Shown: positions 6,270-7,529 of the stretch, one piece after another | How positions within the stretch are numbered: position 1 is the first letter of the stretch | Layout: each line of letters opens with the position of its first letter | Assembly (NCBI GenBank): GCA_001822655.1 | Contig: MHRX01000029.1 | Span: 1-7,529 of the forward strand | Length of the DNA: 7,529 bases | Reading direction: 5' to 3' | Source of the DNA: Candidatus Taylorbacteria bacterium RIFCSPLOWO2_01_FULL_45_15b | GTDB lineage: Bacteria > Patescibacteriota > Minisyncoccia > Phycocordibacterales > 01-FULL-45-15b | Notes under the pieces: generated by a model | Told to the model about the DNA's origin: nothing | The model's input: only the letters and a program-made list of their open reading frames with translations | Databases searched by the model: none | Position numbers and translations under genes: made by a program

Positions 6270-6453
6270 GAGCCTATCTCCAATCTAACCGCGGTTTAAG
6301 AAGCAAATCCTCGACTTGCCTGCTGAAACATCAAAAATTCTGCTACAAATTGCATATTTTTCGTCAGCGTATCTCGATATGCTTCCTCAAAATCTGCAAT
6401 TTTCGCAACGAATTTTAGATGTTTCAGCTAGGCATTAGATTGGAGATAGGCTC
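6270..6453. mobile_element. MITE-like palindromic element 2 (184 bp)
   Basis: Perfect 19-bp terminal inverted repeats, GAGCCTATCTCCAATCTAA at 6270-6288 and its reverse complement at 6435-6453, are flanked by TTA on both sides (6267-6269 and 6454-6456), a 3-bp TNA target duplication. The palindrome continues inwards through GCTGAAACATC (6322-6332) and its partner at about 6418-6428, down to a central ATCTCGAT around 6371-6378. The element is therefore a long snap-back with mismatches. The left arm carries 28 extra bases (6289-6316). Its first nine bases are shared with element 1, so the two belong to one family. No open reading frame is present. Confidence 0.8.
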
Positions 6454-6456
6454 TTA

Positions 6457-6485
6457 TTGCTAAGGAGTATTTCGTCGCGTACAAT
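6457..6485 (+). promoter_or_regulatory. Sigma70-type promoter for the coiled-coil protein gene
   Basis: TTGCTA (6457-6462, four of six -35 bases) and TACAAT (6480-6485, five of six -10 bases) are separated by exactly 17 bases. Transcription would start near 6492, leaving a leader of about 16 nt before ATG at 6508. The -35 box begins directly after the right target duplication of palindromic element 2, so that element now forms the region upstream of this promoter. Confidence 0.6.
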
Positions 6486-6507
6486 CAAATAACTTAAGAA
6501 TTTAATT

Positions 6508-7182
6508 ATGAAACATAATAATAAAACATTACACATCCTTCTGACGATCGCTATTTTGTGCTCACTCGCGGGCACAGCGGGCGCGGTAATGGCACAAACG
6601 GAAGCAGAAATTCGCGCTGAATCAACAACAACGCTGGACTTAAAAAGAAAAAATGCATCAACCACTCTTGAGAAGAAAGCTGAAGTGCGAGCAAAGATAG
6701 ACGCCAAGCAAGATATCCGTGAGGAGAAAAAAGAAGCGCGTATAGCATCTACCACGTTAATTCGGGAGAATAATAAGGAAAGGAGGCAAGACCTTAAGGC
6801 TCGCGTCGGTGTTCACATCCGAAAAATAAACAAAAATCATGCCGAGGTAATTGTAAGACTTCAGAAAATCTCCGCCCGCATTGAATCCCGTATCAACAAA
6901 CTCGAAGGCAAGGGTCGAAACCTTGATACTGCAGAGGCGCTTCTTGCGACTGCAAATATAAAAATTGATGCGGCCGAAACAGCTCGGGTGGCGGCGGCGG
7001 CAAACATCACAGCGGCACTCGCAGTCTCGCCTTTTACAGCCGTTGAAGCGCAAAAAATAAAAAATGAAGTCCGCGAGACAGAAAAGCGAATTCGCGAAGC
7101 CCATCGAGCGCTCATTGACACATTAAGAGCTATAAAATCCTCTGTAAAAGTTGAAGCGACAGCCACAACTACCGCTAACTAA
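6508..7182 (+). CDS. Exported coiled-coil protein of a CPR-typical type, function unknown
   Basis: The 224 residues begin with a signal peptide (hydrophobic LHILLTIAILCSLAGTAGAV, cleavage likely after VMA at 29 or AGA at 26), so the protein acts outside the cytoplasmic membrane. There is no convincing lipobox. The mature part is Ala, Lys, Arg and Glu rich and mostly helical. Residues 35-100 contain three STTL motifs (40-43 as TTTL, 51-54, 81-84) between charged stretches. Residues 112-150 carry a heptad-like block with RIESRINKLEGKG and LDTAEALLATA. REAHRALIDTLRAIKSS (196-212) follows near a Thr-rich C-terminus. From memory, proteins with this RIESRIxKLE and REAHRALxxxxRALK pattern are common in Parcubacteria genomes and uncharacterised; coiled-coil self-association is an inference. 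There is no Shine-Dalgarno sequence (AATTTAATTATG). The next gene follows after 23 bp. Confidence 0.88.
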   Translation: MKHNNKTLHILLTIAILCSLAGTAGAVMAQTEAEIRAESTTTLDLKRKNASTTLEKKAEVRAKIDAKQDIREEKKEARIASTTLIRENNKERRQDLKARVGVHIRKINKNHAEVIVRLQKISARIESRINKLEGKGRNLDTAEALLATANIKIDAAETARVAAAANITAALAVSPFTAVEAQKIKNEVRETEKRIREAHRALIDTLRAIKSSVKVEATATTTAN

Positions 7183-7205
7183 TAATTTATTATTATATAA
7201 TCATC

Positions 7206-7508
7206 ATGGACAACGAAAACAAAGAGGGGTTGGGTCAAATGGTACCGCAAAAAGAATCCGGAGTAGGCGCTCTTATTGGCACTATTCTGATTATTGTCAT
7301 ACTCCTTGCAGGGGCCTTTTATTTCTGGTATCAAAACAGGCAAACGCTTGAAACATTGGGCACTCCCGAGGCAATCACCGCGGGAGAGAGCGCCAGTACG
7401 GACAACCCTCCTCTTTCAGAAAGCGATGACGCTGATTCCATCGAACGAGATCTTAACAACACAACGATTGAAGGAAGCGCCTCAATCGAAGGTGAAATAA
7501 CCGAATAA
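7206..7508 (+). CDS. Small one-pass membrane protein with acidic C-terminal tail
   Basis: The 100 residues have a short charged N-terminus, one transmembrane segment at about 19-41 (GVGALIGTILIIVILLAGAF followed by YFWY) and a soluble tail rich in Ser, Thr, Asp and Glu. The tail motif SESDDADSIERDLNNTTIEG (71-90) resembles the SSSDD...IxxDL tails of small Parcubacteria membrane proteins that I recall as widespread and uncharacterised. No enzyme or binding motif is seen. The tail probably faces outwards, but topology is not proven by the sequence. The gene starts 23 bp after the coiled-coil protein gene in the same direction, suggesting one transcript. The AT-rich upstream sequence lacks a Shine-Dalgarno motif. 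Confidence 0.85.
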   Translation: MDNENKEGLGQMVPQKESGVGALIGTILIIVILLAGAFYFWYQNRQTLETLGTPEAITAGESASTDNPPLSESDDADSIERDLNNTTIEGSASIEGEITE

Positions 7509-7516
7509 AGATATAT

Positions 7517-7529
7517 AAAAAAGCCCCTC
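7517..7529 (+). terminator. First half of a probable rho-independent terminator, cut by window end
   Basis: Eight bases after the last stop codon the sequence reads six A residues followed by GCCCCTC and then ends. An A-tract before a GC-rich arm is the usual left half of a bidirectional terminator. The matching right arm, expected as GAGGGGC plus T residues, lies outside the window. Confidence 0.4.

Noticed and set aside
6462..6467. AAGGAG as a Shine-Dalgarno sequence for the gene at 6508
   Set aside because: It is 40 bases before the ATG, far outside the working distance, lies upstream of the predicted transcription start, and no alternative start codon follows it at a suitable distance.
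7196..7201. Perfect TATAAT just before the ATG at 7206
   Set aside because: As a -10 box it would start transcription at or after the start codon, and no -35 box lies upstream. It is part of an AT-rich gap between two co-directional genes.
1..7529. Alternative genetic code (TGA read as glycine), CRISPR arrays, tRNA or rRNA genes
   Set aside because: No gene needs TGA read-through and the four stops seen are TAA. No regularly spaced identical repeats with unique spacers and no cloverleaf or rRNA-like stretch was found.

Overview
The window reads as chromosomal DNA from a Candidate Phyla Radiation (Patescibacteria) bacterium, most likely a Parcubacteria-type lineage. Three kinds of evidence point there: a secreted giant protein built on AWSDxIGWI repeats with Ig-like and LamG modules, a secreted coiled-coil protein with a RIESRIxKLE core, and a small one-pass membrane protein with an acidic SESDD...DL tail. 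None of the five start codons has a recognisable Shine-Dalgarno sequence. No TGA codon is read through, so the standard bacterial code fits and the TGA=Gly lineages (Gracilibacteria/SR1) do not. The assignment rests on remembered family patterns, not on a database search.

Layout. Positions 1-3561 (minus strand) are one uninterrupted reading frame of 1187 codons that runs off the left edge. It encodes an exported modular surface protein. Positions 3562-4093 are a divergent intergenic region of 532 bp with no convincing gene. It holds a good sigma70-type promoter, a palindrome at the predicted start site, a terminator-like hairpin directly after it, a long imperfect palindrome, and a 28-bp direct repeat whose second copy ends 16 bp before nusA. 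Positions 4094-5389 encode NusA and 5501-6022 encode a family I inorganic pyrophosphatase, both with intact key residues. The 111-bp gap between them carries three copies of an AT-rich 12-mer.

Positions 6023-6507 are non-coding and contain two small palindromic, MITE-like elements (161 and 184 bp). They share GAGCCTATC termini and are flanked by 3-bp TNA target duplications (TAA and TTA). The first sits exactly on the stop codon of ppa. The second ends three bases before the -35 box of the next gene's predicted promoter. Positions 6508-7182 and 7206-7508 encode the exported coiled-coil protein and the one-pass membrane protein, probably co-transcribed. The window closes inside what looks like the first half of a rho-independent terminator.

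Together the window joins two housekeeping genes (transcription elongation/termination and pyrophosphate removal) with CPR-type envelope proteins of unknown function. No complete new multi-gene system is visible. The most unusual content is the repeat architecture: the palindromic elements after ppa and the repeated motif in front of nusA.
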